64,000 nt of DNA from Caecibacter massiliensis. Lineage in GTDB: Bacteria > Bacillota > Negativicutes > Veillonellales > Megasphaeraceae. The stretch lies in the NCBI GenBank assembly GCA_900095875.1, contig LT608311.1, positions 2,326,774 through 2,390,773 on the forward strand. Reading direction: 5' to 3'. This document shows, in pieces, positions 24,591 through 34,507 of this stretch; the first letter of the stretch is position 1, and the number at the start of each line of letters is the position of its first letter. The translations under genes were made by a program, and so were the position numbers. The notes under the pieces were generated by a model. It did no database searches. It worked only from the letters and a program-made list of their open reading frames with translations, and was not told the origin of the DNA.

Positions 24591-25259
24591 ATGAAGATGT
24601 TACATACATGGCAGCGGCGTACGCTGGCTGCTGTACTGGCCGGAACGGCGGCCGTAATGATAGGTGTGGCTCCCTTTACGATAGCACAGGCTGCTGATAC
24701 GACCGATGCGGCAGCGGGCGCCAGCACCCGTCCTAAAATGACACGGCAGATGCCGCCGATACATCCCGGTATAGGACAGAATGCCCGTATTGACCGCATG
24801 GTCCAGCAGGGAAAAATCACATCGGAACAAGCAAATAAACTGAAAAAAGCGATAGCTGATTTCCGGGAAAAAGAAGCGAAAGATCATCAGAAATTTATGA
24901 AGAGTCTGCCCAATAAGACGGGTATATCAGAAGAAACGCTCCGTGAAATCATGGCACCGCCCCGTTTGCGCCGCGGATTCGGGCCTCAGGCACGTCTCCA
25001 GCAGCTGGTAAAAGACGGATCCATCACACAAAGTGAAGCGACGGCATTGGAACAGAGTTTCCAGAAGCATCATTCCCGGCAGGGACAGCCTCCTAAGGCG
25101 CCTGCTGACGGACAAAGACCGGACCGTCAGAAATTAGAACAGGAACTATCCCAGGAAACGGGAATCTCTACAACGCGTCTGCAAGAAATCATGCAGCTCA
25201 TGCACCAGCAGGGCCCACGAGACGAAGCACCCCAGGCTCCTGCTGATAAAGACATCTGA
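24591..25259 (+). CDS. secreted protein built from two repeated helical units
   Basis: This 222-residue protein uses the ATG at 24591, eight bases after AAGGAG; two other possible starts sit too close to that site. Residues 1-32 form a signal peptide ending near AQAAD. The mature part has two units: a helix of the form RM/LVxxGxITxxxAxxLxxxF (IDRMVQQGKITSEQANKLKK and LQQLVKDGSITQSEATALEQ), followed by TGIS..TLxEIM (ISEETLREIM and ISTTRLQEIM). The helix recalls DUF2680-type motifs. Pro-rich linkers separate them. Probably periplasmic; function unknown. Confidence 0.75.
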   Translation: MKMLHTWQRRTLAAVLAGTAAVMIGVAPFTIAQAADTTDAAAGASTRPKMTRQMPPIHPGIGQNARIDRMVQQGKITSEQANKLKKAIADFREKEAKDHQKFMKSLPNKTGISEETLREIMAPPRLRRGFGPQARLQQLVKDGSITQSEATALEQSFQKHHSRQGQPPKAPADGQRPDRQKLEQELSQETGISTTRLQEIMQLMHQQGPRDEAPQAPADKDI

Positions 25260-25312
25260 TTAGAAGTGATTTAAGGGAAAATCTTTTGTCCCGTGAGTTT
25301 CCATTTATGATA

Positions 25313-25362
25313 AAGAAGCTGTTGCATTAGCATTATCTTTGCTTAATGCAACAGCTTCTTTT
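25313..25362. terminator. terminator hairpin between the secreted protein gene and dxr
   Basis: A stem of about 18 bp (aagaagctgttgcatta arms) with a loop of about 12 bases and a T-tail on the plus strand lies between convergent genes and may serve both. Confidence 0.8.
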
Positions 25363-25424
25363 GGTGTGCAATAGTATGTTCCACAATGGTCAATCGTTTG
25401 GACTGATGTAAGGCTTCCAGTAAA

Positions 25425-26582
25425 CTAAATTTTTTGTAAGACTTGTTCTGTATCTATACGCGTGCTTTGATCTGCTGCAGCGATTTCTTCCAGTGAGGGA
25501 CGGCTGATCGGCTTATGAGCGTCGAGAATCGTGGCAATCGTCGGGGCAATGTCCGTATAGGCGATGCGTCCTGCAAGGAAAGCCTGTACGCAGACTTCAT
25601 TACAGGCATTGAAGACGCAGGGGGCTGTACCGCCAGCCTTTCCGGCTTCGATGGCAAGGCGCAGGGCGGGGAAGGCATCCAGATCCGGCGCTTCAAAGGT
25701 CAGCGTACCGGCACGGACCAGATCGAGATGTCCAAAGGCGCAGTCGTAGCGGGCCGGCCAGGAAAAGGCGTACTGGATAGGAAGGCGCATATCGGTCAGT
25801 CCCATCTGGGCCATGACCGATCCGTCGCAGAATTCTACGAGGGAGTGGACCAGGCTCTGGGGATGGATGACGACATCGATGGCCTCATAGGGCATGTCAA
25901 ACAGCCAGTGTGCTTCCATGACTTCCAGCCCTTTGTTGGCCAGGGTAGCGCTGTCTACGGTTACTTTGGGTCCCATATTCCAGTTGGGATGATGGAGACA
26001 CTGCTCCCGCGTTACATGGTGCAGCTGTTCCCTCGTATAGCCCCGGAACGGGCCGCCTGATGCTGTAAGAATGAGACGGCGCACTTCTTCTTTCCTGCCG
26101 CCGCGGAGAGATTGGAAAATGGCGCTGTGCTCGCTGTCTACAGGTAAAATCTGAACGCCATGCTGCCGGGCCGACTCCATGACCAGATGGCCGGCAGCAA
26201 CGAGAGTCTCCTTATTGGCCAGGGCGATGGTTTTTCCAGCGGCAATGGCATCGAGCGTCGGTTCCAGACCGGCATAGCCTACCATGGCGGCTAGCACTGT
26301 ATCGACAGGGCCATAGGAAGCGGCGGCCCTGAGACCATCACTGCCGCTCAGAATATCACATTCTTTCCCTACCAGGCGCTGCAAATCCCTGGCGGCCGTC
26401 TCATCAGTGAGGACGGCGAAATCGGGATGAAAGCGGTGAATCTGGTCAGCCATGAGAGAAACGCTCTGATGAGCTGCCAGCACGCGGACACGAAGTTCTT
26501 CCGGATTGGCGGCGACGACATCCAGCGCCTGGGTGCCGATTGAACCGGTACTGCCTAATATACATATCTGTTTTTGTTTCAT
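25425..26582 (-). CDS. dxr: 1-deoxy-D-xylulose-5-phosphate reductoisomerase
   Basis: The protein is 385 residues. The NADPH-binding start is QICILGSTGSIGTQALDVV. The metal and substrate motifs VDSEHSAIFQ, ASGGPFRG and NMGPKVTVDSATLANKG are all present. The enzyme makes methylerythritol 4-phosphate in the non-mevalonate isoprenoid pathway. It stands alone on the minus strand rather than beside cdsA/rseP as in many relatives. A GGAG site lies before the ATG. Confidence 0.97.
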   Translation of the reverse strand: MKQKQICILGSTGSIGTQALDVVAANPEELRVRVLAAHQSVSLMADQIHRFHPDFAVLTDETAARDLQRLVGKECDILSGSDGLRAAASYGPVDTVLAAMVGYAGLEPTLDAIAAGKTIALANKETLVAAGHLVMESARQHGVQILPVDSEHSAIFQSLRGGRKEEVRRLILTASGGPFRGYTREQLHHVTREQCLHHPNWNMGPKVTVDSATLANKGLEVMEAHWLFDMPYEAIDVVIHPQSLVHSLVEFCDGSVMAQMGLTDMRLPIQYAFSWPARYDCAFGHLDLVRAGTLTFEAPDLDAFPALRLAIEAGKAGGTAPCVFNACNEVCVQAFLAGRIAYTDIAPTIATILDAHKPISRPSLEEIAAADQSTRIDTEQVLQKI

Positions 26583-26741
26583 TGATTTCTCCTGTTCCGT
26601 TCATAGTTTTATCGATTCTATTGTAACAGGCTGCAGGGAAGAACGAAAGGACTTTTTCTTTCTGAAGGAGAAACAGTAGAAAGCCTTTGCTTTCTATGCT
26701 AGAATATAACCAGAAGTAGAATGTATAAGGAGGGGGTTGCA

Positions 26742-27083
26742 ATGATCCGCAAAGAAAACAGAGTACAAGTAGAAGGACTGGCTGGTGGCAAAGGGCCGGC
26801 AACAGTCTGTCATATCCTGACGAAAGACGAACTGATGGGCCATGGCCGCATGTATGCTAAAGTCATCCTGCCGCCGGGTTCCAGCCTGGGATTTCATCAG
26901 CATGTCCATGAAACCGAACCGTACTACATTTTGTCCGGTGTAGGTGATTTCACCGATAACGACGGTTCTGTTACCAAAGTAACGGCCGGTGACTGCTGTC
27001 TCATCGAACCGGGACAGTCCCATTGCATTGCCAATAATGGAACGGAAGATCTGGTATTCATGGCACTCATTTATAACGACTAA
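26742..27083 (+). CDS. cupin domain protein
   Basis: The protein is 113 residues from the ATG at 26742 with AAGGAGGGGG upstream. The cupin core motifs are GSSLGFHQHVHETEPYYIL (metal His, His and Glu) and GQSHCIANNGTEDLVF (second-motif His). Single-domain cupins bind a metal and can be isomerases, dioxygenases or ligand sensors. No specific substrate can be inferred from its neighbours. Confidence 0.85.
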   Translation: MIRKENRVQVEGLAGGKGPATVCHILTKDELMGHGRMYAKVILPPGSSLGFHQHVHETEPYYILSGVGDFTDNDGSVTKVTAGDCCLIEPGQSHCIANNGTEDLVFMALIYND

Positions 27084-27134
27084 GACAGCAATGGTATATT
27101 GCCGATACCGTTTTTCATAAAAGGACGTGATCCT

Positions 27135-27221
27135 ATGTCACAACTCATAGGCATTATTGTTTCGGCACTCGTTGCATTTTCGTTGTTTATGGTGTATGCG
27201 AAATTCTCACAGCATCATTGA
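27135..27221 (+). CDS. 28-residue single-span membrane peptide
   Basis: The ATG at 27135 has AAAAGGACG about 8 bases upstream. The peptide is MSQLIGIIVSALVAFSLFMV followed by YAKFSQHH and stop. About 20 hydrophobic residues form one membrane helix with a short charged and His-containing tail. It lies between the cupin gene and a C_GCAxxG_C_C gene on the same strand, 51 and 31 bases away. Small size makes it easy to miss in automatic annotation. Function unknown. Confidence 0.6.
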   Translation: MSQLIGIIVSALVAFSLFMVYAKFSQHH

Positions 27222-27252
27222 AACATGTACTACAAAGACTGGAGTGATTCCC

Positions 27253-27654
27253 ATGGGAAAATATCTGGAAAAAGCCAAAGAACTGCGCGCCATTACGGAC
27301 GTGCATTATAACTGTGCACAGTCTGTCATCTGTGCCTTTGAAGAATTGACCGGGCTCGATGATGCCACATCGCGCAAAATTGGGGCAAACTTCGGCAGCG
27401 GCATGAAACGGGGCGGTACCTGCGGCGCTATCACCGGCGGTCTCATGACACTGGGCCTTCTGGGTATCGAAGACGGACCGACCATCGCCGCTTTCCACAA
27501 AGCATTCCTGGATCATCATCAGAACTGTCTCGACTGTGCGGACCTGCTGCGCATGAACCAGGCCAATGGCGGGGAAAAGAAGCCCCACTGTGACGGCATG
27601 GTATTCGAAGCCGTCCAGCTCATCGAAGACATCCTGGACAAACGCAATAAATAG
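27253..27654 (+). CDS. C_GCAxxG_C_C family redox-type protein
   Basis: The protein is 133 residues from the ATG at 27253 (GGAGTG upstream). Conserved cysteines appear in YNCAQSVICAF, GGTCGAITGGLMTLG and HHQNCLDCADLL, fitting the C_GCAxxG_C_C family, small helical proteins with a cysteine set suspected to bind a metal or take part in electron transfer. Several such proteins are encoded near flavodoxin or ferredoxin genes in anaerobes. The exact role is not known. Confidence 0.85.
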   Translation: MGKYLEKAKELRAITDVHYNCAQSVICAFEELTGLDDATSRKIGANFGSGMKRGGTCGAITGGLMTLGLLGIEDGPTIAAFHKAFLDHHQNCLDCADLLRMNQANGGEKKPHCDGMVFEAVQLIEDILDKRNK

Positions 27655-27671
27655 AATATTGATAACAGACT

Positions 27672-27705
27672 AAGAGGGATTGCCGCTGTGCTATCCCTCT
27701 TTTTT
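27672..27705 (+). terminator. rho-independent terminator
   Basis: The stem aagagggat / atccctctt with a loop of about 12 bases is followed by T6. It closes the cupin-peptide-C_GCAxxG_C_C segment. Confidence 0.9.
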
Positions 27706-27841
27706 AGAATATCCATCATGATGTGGTCATAGGACATTTGATGGAAGCGCGACATGTTTTGGATGGGCGATATGGATGGAATACAGAAGCCGTTTTACGT
27801 AAGAAACGTGTAAAGGAATGGGACGGATACGGTGCCAGCTA

Positions 27842-27871
27842 TTGCATAAAGTGGGGTAAATGATGTAAAAT
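27842..27871 (+). promoter_or_regulatory. possible secA promoter
   Basis: TTGCAT (27842-27847) and TAAAAT (27866-27871) have an 18-base spacer, 56 bases before secA. The rest of 27706-27927 shows no coding frame or other signal. Confidence 0.45.
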
Positions 27872-27927
27872 GTAAAATTGATATGAATGTTACTATGTGA
27901 TGAATAAGTTGCAATGGAGGTTATTTC

Positions 27928-30387
27928 GTGTTTGATTCGTTTATACAACACCTTCTCGGCAATAATACCGACCGGGAACTCAAAAAAATGTGGCCTATCG
28001 TGCGCCATATCAATGATTTAGAACCACAGATGACGGCGCTCAGCGATTCGTCCCTCCAGGCTAAGACTTTTGAATTTAAAGAACGCCTGCAAAAAGGAGA
28101 AACGCTGGATGATATTCTGCCGGAAGCCTTTGCTGTCGTGCGTGAAGCATCGCGGCGTGTTCTTGGCATGCGCCATTTTGATGTACAGCTTCTGGGCGGC
28201 ATTGTGCTGCACCGCGGGGATATTGCAGAAATGAGGACCGGCGAAGGGAAAACGCTCGTTGCGACATTGCCGGTATATTTGAATGCCCTCACCGGAGAAG
28301 GCGCCCACGTCGTCACGGTCAACGACTATCTGGCAACCCGTGATAGTGAAGAAATGGGACAGATTTACAAGTTCCTGGGCTTGTCTGTCGGACTTATCGT
28401 CCATGACCTGAATTATGAACAGCGCCGCCGTGCTTATAATTCAGATATTACCTATGGTACCAATAATGAATTTGGCTTTGATTATCTCCGTGATAACATG
28501 GTCATCAGTAAAGAACAGATGGTACAGCGCCCGCTGAATTACTGTATCGTCGATGAAGTAGACTCTATCCTCATCGATGAAGCCCGTACGCCGCTGATTA
28601 TTTCCGGCCCCGGTGAAAAATCGACGGACCTCTACTATACGCTGGCCGGTATCGTCAAGACCTTCACCAAAGACGACTATATCATGGATGAAAAGCAGAA
28701 GACCATTGCCCCGACTGATTCGGGCGTTGCCAAGGTCGAAAAGATGCTGGGCATCAGCAACATGTTCGATAATGAACACCTTGACTTGAACCATCTGGTC
28801 ATTCAGGCCCTGCGTGCCCGGTTCATGATGCACCGTGACAAGGATTATGTCGTGAAGAATGGCGAAATCGTCATCGTCGATGAATTTACGGGCCGTCTCA
28901 TGTTTGGCCGCCGCTACAGCGATGGCCTGCACCAGTCCATCGAAGCCAAGGAAAATGTTAAAGTGCAGGGCGAAAGCAAGACTCTGGCCACGATTACTTT
29001 CCAGAACTATTTCCGCATGTACAAGAAACTGGCCGGCATGACCGGTACGGCCAAGACGGAAGAAGACGAATTCAATAAGATTTATAAACTCGACGTCTAT
29101 GTCATTCCTACCAATAAGCCGATGATCCGTAAGGATTTGCCCGATGTCATTTATAAGACGAAGAATGCCAAGTACCGCGCGGTCGTGCGGGAAGTCGTCA
29201 AACGCCATGCAACGGGGCAGCCTATCCTCGTAGGGACGACCAGCATCAGCCAGTCGGAAATCCTGAGCCAGATGCTCAACAAGGAACATATCGTACATAA
29301 CGTCCTGAACGCCAAATATCATGAAAAAGAAGCGGAAATCATCAAGGATGCCGGTCAGCGGGGTATGGTCACCATCGCCACTAACATGGCCGGCCGTGGT
29401 ACCGATATCAAGCTGGGCAAGGGCGTCGCTGAACTGGGCGGTCTCATGATCATCGGTACGGAACGCCATGAAAGCCGCCGTATCGACAACCAGCTCCGTG
29501 GCCGTGCAGGCCGTCAGGGGGATCCCGGTACGACTCAGTTCTATTTGTCTCTGGAAGACGACCTCATGCGCATTTTCGGGTCCGACAATATTTCCAAGTT
29601 CATGGACAAACTGGGCCTGGATGAAGACGAACCGATTACGGCCAAGATGATCACCAAATCGATTGAAAAGGCACAGAAGAAAGTCGAAAGCCACAACTTT
29701 GAAATCCGTAAATACGTTCTGGAATACGATGATGTCATGAATCAGCAACGTGAAGTGCTCTATGCACAGCGCCGTCAGGTACTGACAGCGGATTCCCTCA
29801 AGGATACGATTCTCGGCATGGTCAGTGATATCATCGATGATGGCCTCAATAAATATGCCGATGAAAAACTCTATCCGGAAGAATGGGATTTTGCCGGCCT
29901 TCTGACACAGATGCAGCAGTATTTCGTGCCGAAAGATGCGACGACCAGTGAAGAACTGGAAAATCTCAGCCGTGTCGAAGTCAAAGAAAAGCTGTACCAG
30001 ATTGCTGTCGATCTCTATGAAGCCCGGGAAAAGGAAATCGGAACAGAAACGATGCGCGAACTGGAACGGGCCATCATGCTCCGTGTCGTAGACAGCAAGT
30101 GGATGGATCACCTTGACGCTATGGATGCCCTGAAAGAAGGCATCAATCTCCGGGCATACGGGCAGAAGAATCCTCTCGTTGAATATAAGTTTGAAGCCTA
30201 TGATATGTTTGAAGAAATGGTCGATTCCATCAAGCGGACGACGGTTACATTCCTTTATCATATCCAGATTACATACAGCAAACCGGTTCCCAAGGCAGAA
30301 GATCATCTGCAGGGTGCCCGGGAAGTCCATGATGAAAGCGCCCCGGTCACGGCCGAAGATATCAAGCGGGACGAAGAACGGCAGTAA
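27928..30387 (+). CDS. secA: preprotein translocase ATPase SecA
   Basis: The protein is 819 residues with a GTG start behind TGGAGG. Walker A is [11 protein letters not shown], Walker [16 protein letters not shown], and the second nucleotide domain has [12 protein letters not shown] and [13 protein letters not shown]. SecA drives secretory proteins through SecYEG at the cytoplasmic membrane. The C-terminal CxCx8CH zinc tail found in many SecA proteins is absent; the protein ends KRDEERQ. It precedes prfB, a common Firmicutes order. Confidence 0.98.
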   Translation: MFDSFIQHLLGNNTDRELKKMWPIVRHINDLEPQMTALSDSSLQAKTFEFKERLQKGETLDDILPEAFAVVREASRRVLGMRHFDVQLLGGIVLHRGDIAEMRTGEGKTLVATLPVYLNALTGEGAHVVTVNDYLATRDSEEMGQIYKFLGLSVGLIVHDLNYEQRRRAYNSDITYGTNNEFGFDYLRDNMVISKEQMVQRPLNYCIVDEVDSILIDEARTPLIISGPGEKSTDLYYTLAGIVKTFTKDDYIMDEKQKTIAPTDSGVAKVEKMLGISNMFDNEHLDLNHLVIQALRARFMMHRDKDYVVKNGEIVIVDEFTGRLMFGRRYSDGLHQSIEAKENVKVQGESKTLATITFQNYFRMYKKLAGMTGTAKTEEDEFNKIYKLDVYVIPTNKPMIRKDLPDVIYKTKNAKYRAVVREVVKRHATGQPILVGTTSISQSEILSQMLNKEHIVHNVLNAKYHEKEAEIIKDAGQRGMVTIATNMAGRGTDIKLGKGVAELGGLMIIGTERHESRRIDNQLRGRAGRQGDPGTTQFYLSLEDDLMRIFGSDNISKFMDKLGLDEDEPITAKMITKSIEKAQKKVESHNFEIRKYVLEYDDVMNQQREVLYAQRRQVLTADSLKDTILGMVSDIIDDGLNKYADEKLYPEEWDFAGLLTQMQQYFVPKDATTSEELENLSRVEVKEKLYQIAVDLYEAREKEIGTETMRELERAIMLRVVDSKWMDHLDAMDALKEGINLRAYGQKNPLVEYKFEAYDMFEEMVDSIKRTTVTFLYHIQITYSKPVPKAEDHLQGAREVHDESAPVTAEDIKRDEERQ

Positions 30388-30389
30388 AG

Positions 30390-30590
30390 AGCCGCAGTTC
30401 GTAGGCCGCAGACCGCAGTTAGCGGCTAACAGGTAGGAAAGCCCGCAGTTTGCAGTTTTAGATATCCCAAGAAAGCCTCCCCTGTGAAGGGGAGGGCCTT
30501 TTCGGCCTACAAGGTGCTGAGTGCAAGGAAGCGCAAGGCGGTTGCCGAAACGGACAGTAGAGATGGGACCACAAAGTGGCGGCGTTTTGT
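30390..30590. repeat. intergenic repetitive-type sequence between secA and prfB
   Basis: The first part contains CCGCAGTT three times (30392, 30413, 30443). From 30472 a stem cctcccct / aggggagg is followed by GCCTTTTCGGCC and GC-rich inverted pieces up to 30590. There is no coding frame. Negativicutes genomes carry dispersed elements beginning AAGCCTCCCC with this hairpin, and this looks like a degraded member. The hairpin may also terminate secA transcription. Confidence 0.5.
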
Positions 30591-30623
30591 TTATGATTAT
30601 GTTTTTGAAAGATGGTGATTCTT

Positions 30624-31749
30624 GTGTTATTAGATGAAATGCGTAAACCGCTGGAAGATTTGAAGAAGAGAATACAGGAAATCGGGGATTCACTTTAACC
30701 TCCCCAGGAAAAAAGAAAAAATCATGGATCTCGATATGCAGATGAGTGACCCTGATTTTTGGAGTGATCCGGATAAAGCAAAGAAAATTTCCCAGGAAGC
30801 AACGCTCCTGAAGACGGAAGTAGAAGGGCATGAAAAACTGGAAACCCAGTGTGCGGACCTGCTTGATTTCCTAGATATGGCCATTGAAGAAAAAGAAACA
30901 GGTATGACTGAGGAAATCGAAAAGCAGTACCATGCCCTGCTGAAAGACATTGAAAAGCGGGAAGTACTGCTGCTCCTTTCCGGAGAATACGATACGTGCA
31001 ATGCTATCCTGACTTTCCATGCCGGTGCCGGCGGAACGGAAGCCCAGGACTGGACACAGATGCTGGTCCGCATGTATACGCGCTGGGCAGAACAGCACGG
31101 GTTCCACATAACCGTCATGGATATGCAGCCCGGTGATGAAGCCGGCATCAAAAGTGCGGCTTTTACCATTGAAGGAGAATACGCTTACGGCTATCTCAAG
31201 TCGGAAAAAGGCGTACACCGCCTGGTCCGTATTTCGCCCTTTGATGCGGCTGCGCGGCGTCATACGTCTTTTACGGCCGTCGATGTCATGCCTGAACTGC
31301 CCGATGATGTAGATGTAGAAATCAACATGGACGATGTCCGCGTCGATTATTTCCGCGCATCCGGTGCCGGTGGCCAGCACGTCAATAAGACGAGTTCTGC
31401 CGTCCGTATGACCCATATCCCGACAGGCATTGTCGTGCAGTGCCAAAATGAACGGTCACAGGTACAGAACCGGGAAATGTGTATGAAGTACCTGCGTGCC
31501 AAGTTATTTGAATTAGAACAGGAAAAGCAGGCGCAGCTCAAAGCAGAAATCGGCGGCGAACATCAGGCCATCGAATGGGGCAGTCAGATCCGTTCCTATG
31601 TATTCCATCCATACACGATGGTCAAAGATCACCGGACGAATGTGGAAACGGGAAATATCCAGGCTGTCATGGACGGCGATATCGATATGTTCATCGAAGG
31701 ATATTTGCAGCAGCAGAAAGAAAAGCGCCTGGCTAAGCAGACTATATGA
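30624..31749 (+). CDS. prfB: peptide chain release factor 2 with programmed +1 frameshift
   Basis: The zero frame starts at GTG 30624 (an ATG at 30612 is possible) and reads LLDEMRKPLEDLKKRIQEIG to a stop at 30696-30698. At CTT-TAA-C (30693-30699) a +1 slip, helped by the upstream GGGGA acting as internal ribosome-binding sequence, continues as NLPRKKEKIMDLDMQMSDPDFW in the main frame to 31749. The main part shows the RF2 stop-recognition SPF in RISPFDAAARRH and the catalytic GGQ in SGAGGQHVNKT. RF2 ends translation at UGA and UAA and controls its own level by this frameshift. Here the in-frame stop is UAA rather than the more usual UGA. Confidence 0.93.
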
Positions 31750-32435
31750 TGAAAAAATGGATGTATGCCGCCATGGCAGTCGCAGTTATTCTGCTGGGGC
31801 TGAATATAGCGGCTCCGCGTCTGGCAGCTTATGGATTGTACCGTGGCCTTTCCCGGCATATGGAAATTTCACCGGATAATGTCCTCGTGGAAGCCAGCCC
31901 CGGCCTGTCTGTACTGACGGGCCGTCTGGACCGGGTTCATGCAGGTGGTGACGATTTCCGCGTCGGCAAGCTGCGTTTTCAGTCCTTTGACTGCACGCTG
32001 GAAGGAGTCCGGTTCGATCCTCTGGCCAGCCTGATGGATGGCCGTTTGCAGGCTGAATCGGCTGAACAGGGAGAACTGGTAGCTACAGTTTCCCAGGATG
32101 ACCTGAGTGACTTTATCAAAAAACAGGTAAAAGGCACAGAACAAATGGATGTATCCTTTGATGGTGATACTATCCATGTCAGAGGCAAAGTACGGGTCGG
32201 CGGTTTTTTGCGTGCCGATGCTGATATAGCCGGCCGGTTTGCTATGGAAGGGAATAAGCTGATGTTCCTGCCGGAGGATGCCGCCATATCGGCGAAGGGG
32301 GTCCGGGTCAATGCTTCGAATCTGGCCCGGCTGGAAGTCTATGATTTTACAGATTTTCCCCTTCATATGGTTCCGGACCAGGTCACTCTGGATAACGGAT
32401 TGCTTACACTGCATGGCAGGGTCAGCAATCACTGA
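31746..32435 (+). CDS. DUF2993 (LmeA-type) envelope protein
   Basis: The protein is 229 residues and overlaps the prfB stop (ATGA). An N-terminal signal-like helix (WMYAAMAVAVILLGLNIAA) is followed by a beta-rich domain typical of DUF2993, with GRLDRVHAGGDDFRVGKLRF and a C-terminal VPDQVTLDNGLLTLHG. Members such as mycobacterial LmeA bind phospholipids in the envelope. It is followed after 14 bases by a polytopic protein and csaB, so an envelope-polymer role is likely. Confidence 0.75.
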   Translation: MMKKWMYAAMAVAVILLGLNIAAPRLAAYGLYRGLSRHMEISPDNVLVEASPGLSVLTGRLDRVHAGGDDFRVGKLRFQSFDCTLEGVRFDPLASLMDGRLQAESAEQGELVATVSQDDLSDFIKKQVKGTEQMDVSFDGDTIHVRGKVRVGGFLRADADIAGRFAMEGNKLMFLPEDAAISAKGVRVNASNLARLEVYDFTDFPLHMVPDQVTLDNGLLTLHGRVSNH

Positions 32436-32449
32436 ATAAGGTGGATAGA

Positions 32450-34507
32450 ATGGAAAAAAAGAATAAGCGCAGTATCCTGCTCATGATCCTGGTCGTATTG
32501 GTCGGCCTGATTTCATGTATATATCTATGTATGCAGCGGTACTATGTGGAACATGACAATATGTCGATTGAACAGGCGATGGATTATGATGCTGTTGTCG
32601 TTTTGGGACGCAACGAAGGATATGATCTGGAAACGACACTGGAAAAGTGCCGTCAGGCCGGCATCACCAGTTTTACCATATACGATACGACGCTGAATAA
32701 AATGACCCAGCGCGGAGAATGCTCTGTCATTACCCGTTTGGGAGCTGAACTCTATTATCCACAGTTCCATCTTGGTTCGTATCAGTACGAATATTATCTT
32801 GTCGGCAAGCCAAAAGACCAGAAGGACCTGTATTTTGACGAACTGACAGAAGATCTGCAGTTGCGACTGGGCAAGGAAAATGCTGTCGTCATCGACAATC
32901 CCCAGTACCGTATTCTTGGACTGCATGGCATCATGCCGGCCCTCGGCGAAGTCAATCTGGGCATTATGTCAGCCGATGCCAACCGCATTGCCAGCTATGG
33001 CTTTAACGTCATCCTGCGGCCGACTAATTATCATGATGTCACGGCGGATGATCTGGAACACTTTTTCCAGCGCGCCGATAAAATCCGCAATGTGACGGGC
33101 ATCATGTTTGTCGGTAAGGAGGTACTGGGCTATAGTCCGGACCCGGCGCAGCGCAAAGACATGCTGCAGCTGACAGCAGACCGTATGCTGGCCCGGCAGA
33201 TGCCGTTTTATATGATTGAATCGGTTAATCAGCTCCAGTATGATAACCAGGATGGCATGTACGACCTGGCAGGTCTTATGCATTATGATACAGGCCGTGT
33301 CTATGCCATGGCCAAAGAGGAATTGGAAAAGATTACACCGGAAGAAGCGGCCATGCGCTTTTATATCAGCGACTTGGAACGTAATGTCCGGGTCAACCTG
33401 TTCCCACTGTATAAGAAACCCCGGTATGGCCAGTCTTTGCTGGATACGAATCTGAACTATATCAGCAGGGTTACGCAGAAATTGGAAGGCCGGGGCTATC
33501 AGCTGGACCGGGCGTCTGTACTGCCTGTCTACTATCCCAATAAGGTACTCCTGGCGATTGCGGCGGCAGCAGCGGCCTGTGGATTCTTGTTCCTCCTGAA
33601 TCTGCTCGTTCCTCTTTCGGACCGGGTTAATTACGGGCTTATCGTACTGGCTATACTCTTTGGAGCCGGCGGAGCCTGGATTGCCAAAGGAGCCCTGTTT
33701 TTACAGATGATGGCTGTCGGTTGTGCCGTAACGGCGCCATCGGCGGCAATACTGGTACTGCTCGATTTCTGGCGTCATCAGAATCTGACAAAGAAACTCG
33801 GCTATGGCCGGGTCATCCGCGATGGTGCGCTGGGACTCACGGCGGCTGTCCTCATGTCCATGGTCGGAGGTATTTTCATTGCGGCCATGTTGGGGAACAT
33901 ACGCTTCTTTATGGAATTTGATTATTACCGAGGTGTCAAACTCACCTTTATCCTGCCAATCATTATCGTAGCGATTGGCTATCTGCGGCGCTTCCCCCTT
34001 ATGGGTCACGATTTTGCCACATCATCTGATTTCATAGCGTTTGCCAAAGATTTTCTCCGCATCCCCATCCGCATGGGAACGCTCATCCTCGTCGGATTCC
34101 TGGGGCTGGTGGCCTTTATCTTCGTCGGCCGCAGCGGTCATACGGCCGGTGTACCTGTACCGGGAATCGAAGTGGCTATGCGCCGTTTCCTGGAAACGGT
34201 CATGTATGCCCGGCCGCGGGAAAAAGAATTTCTCATCGGCCATCCAGCCTTTTTCCTCATGGTAGCGGCTATGTATCGCAAATGGCCGGAACTGGTCCAT
34301 TTCTTTACGGTACTGGCAGCGGTCATCGGCGTAGGGTCCATGGTAGAAACCTTTGCCCATATCCGGACGCCGTTTATCATGTCCTTTATCCGTGGCCTTA
34401 ATGGCTGGCTTACAGGGCTTGTACTGGGTATCCTGCTCATTTGTGCCATTGCCATTGTTCAGTATGTGACGGCCTGGATGGGAAAGCGGGTGAAGTCCCG
34501 TGACTAA
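32450..34507 (+). CDS. DUF5693 polytopic membrane protein
   Basis: The protein is 685 residues from the ATG at 32450 (AAGGTGG upstream). One N-terminal helix (SILLMILVVLVGLISCIYLC) leads to an extracytoplasmic domain of about 340 residues (DYDAVVVLGRNEGYDLETTL ... GRVYAMAKEELEKI). The C-terminal half has about eight membrane helices. This fits DUF5693, a family of unknown function. Its end overlaps csaB by 8 bases, so it probably acts in export or modification of the pyruvylated cell-wall polymer. Confidence 0.75.
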   Translation: MEKKNKRSILLMILVVLVGLISCIYLCMQRYYVEHDNMSIEQAMDYDAVVVLGRNEGYDLETTLEKCRQAGITSFTIYDTTLNKMTQRGECSVITRLGAELYYPQFHLGSYQYEYYLVGKPKDQKDLYFDELTEDLQLRLGKENAVVIDNPQYRILGLHGIMPALGEVNLGIMSADANRIASYGFNVILRPTNYHDVTADDLEHFFQRADKIRNVTGIMFVGKEVLGYSPDPAQRKDMLQLTADRMLARQMPFYMIESVNQLQYDNQDGMYDLAGLMHYDTGRVYAMAKEELEKITPEEAAMRFYISDLERNVRVNLFPLYKKPRYGQSLLDTNLNYISRVTQKLEGRGYQLDRASVLPVYYPNKVLLAIAAAAAACGFLFLLNLLVPLSDRVNYGLIVLAILFGAGGAWIAKGALFLQMMAVGCAVTAPSAAILVLLDFWRHQNLTKKLGYGRVIRDGALGLTAAVLMSMVGGIFIAAMLGNIRFFMEFDYYRGVKLTFILPIIIVAIGYLRRFPLMGHDFATSSDFIAFAKDFLRIPIRMGTLILVGFLGLVAFIFVGRSGHTAGVPVPGIEVAMRRFLETVMYARPREKEFLIGHPAFFLMVAAMYRKWPELVHFFTVLAAVIGVGSMVETFAHIRTPFIMSFIRGLNGWLTGLVLGILLICAIAIVQYVTAWMGKRVKSRD

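Noticed and set aside
30693-30699. prfB frame break as a pseudogene or sequencing error
   Set aside because: The CTT-stop-C context, internal G-rich site and RF2-like residues on both sides fit programmed frameshifting.
28441-30831. Very long open frame (796 codons) on the minus strand across secA and the prfB start
   Set aside because: It lies exactly antisense to secA, has no ribosome site or family motifs, and reflects codon bias of the real gene.
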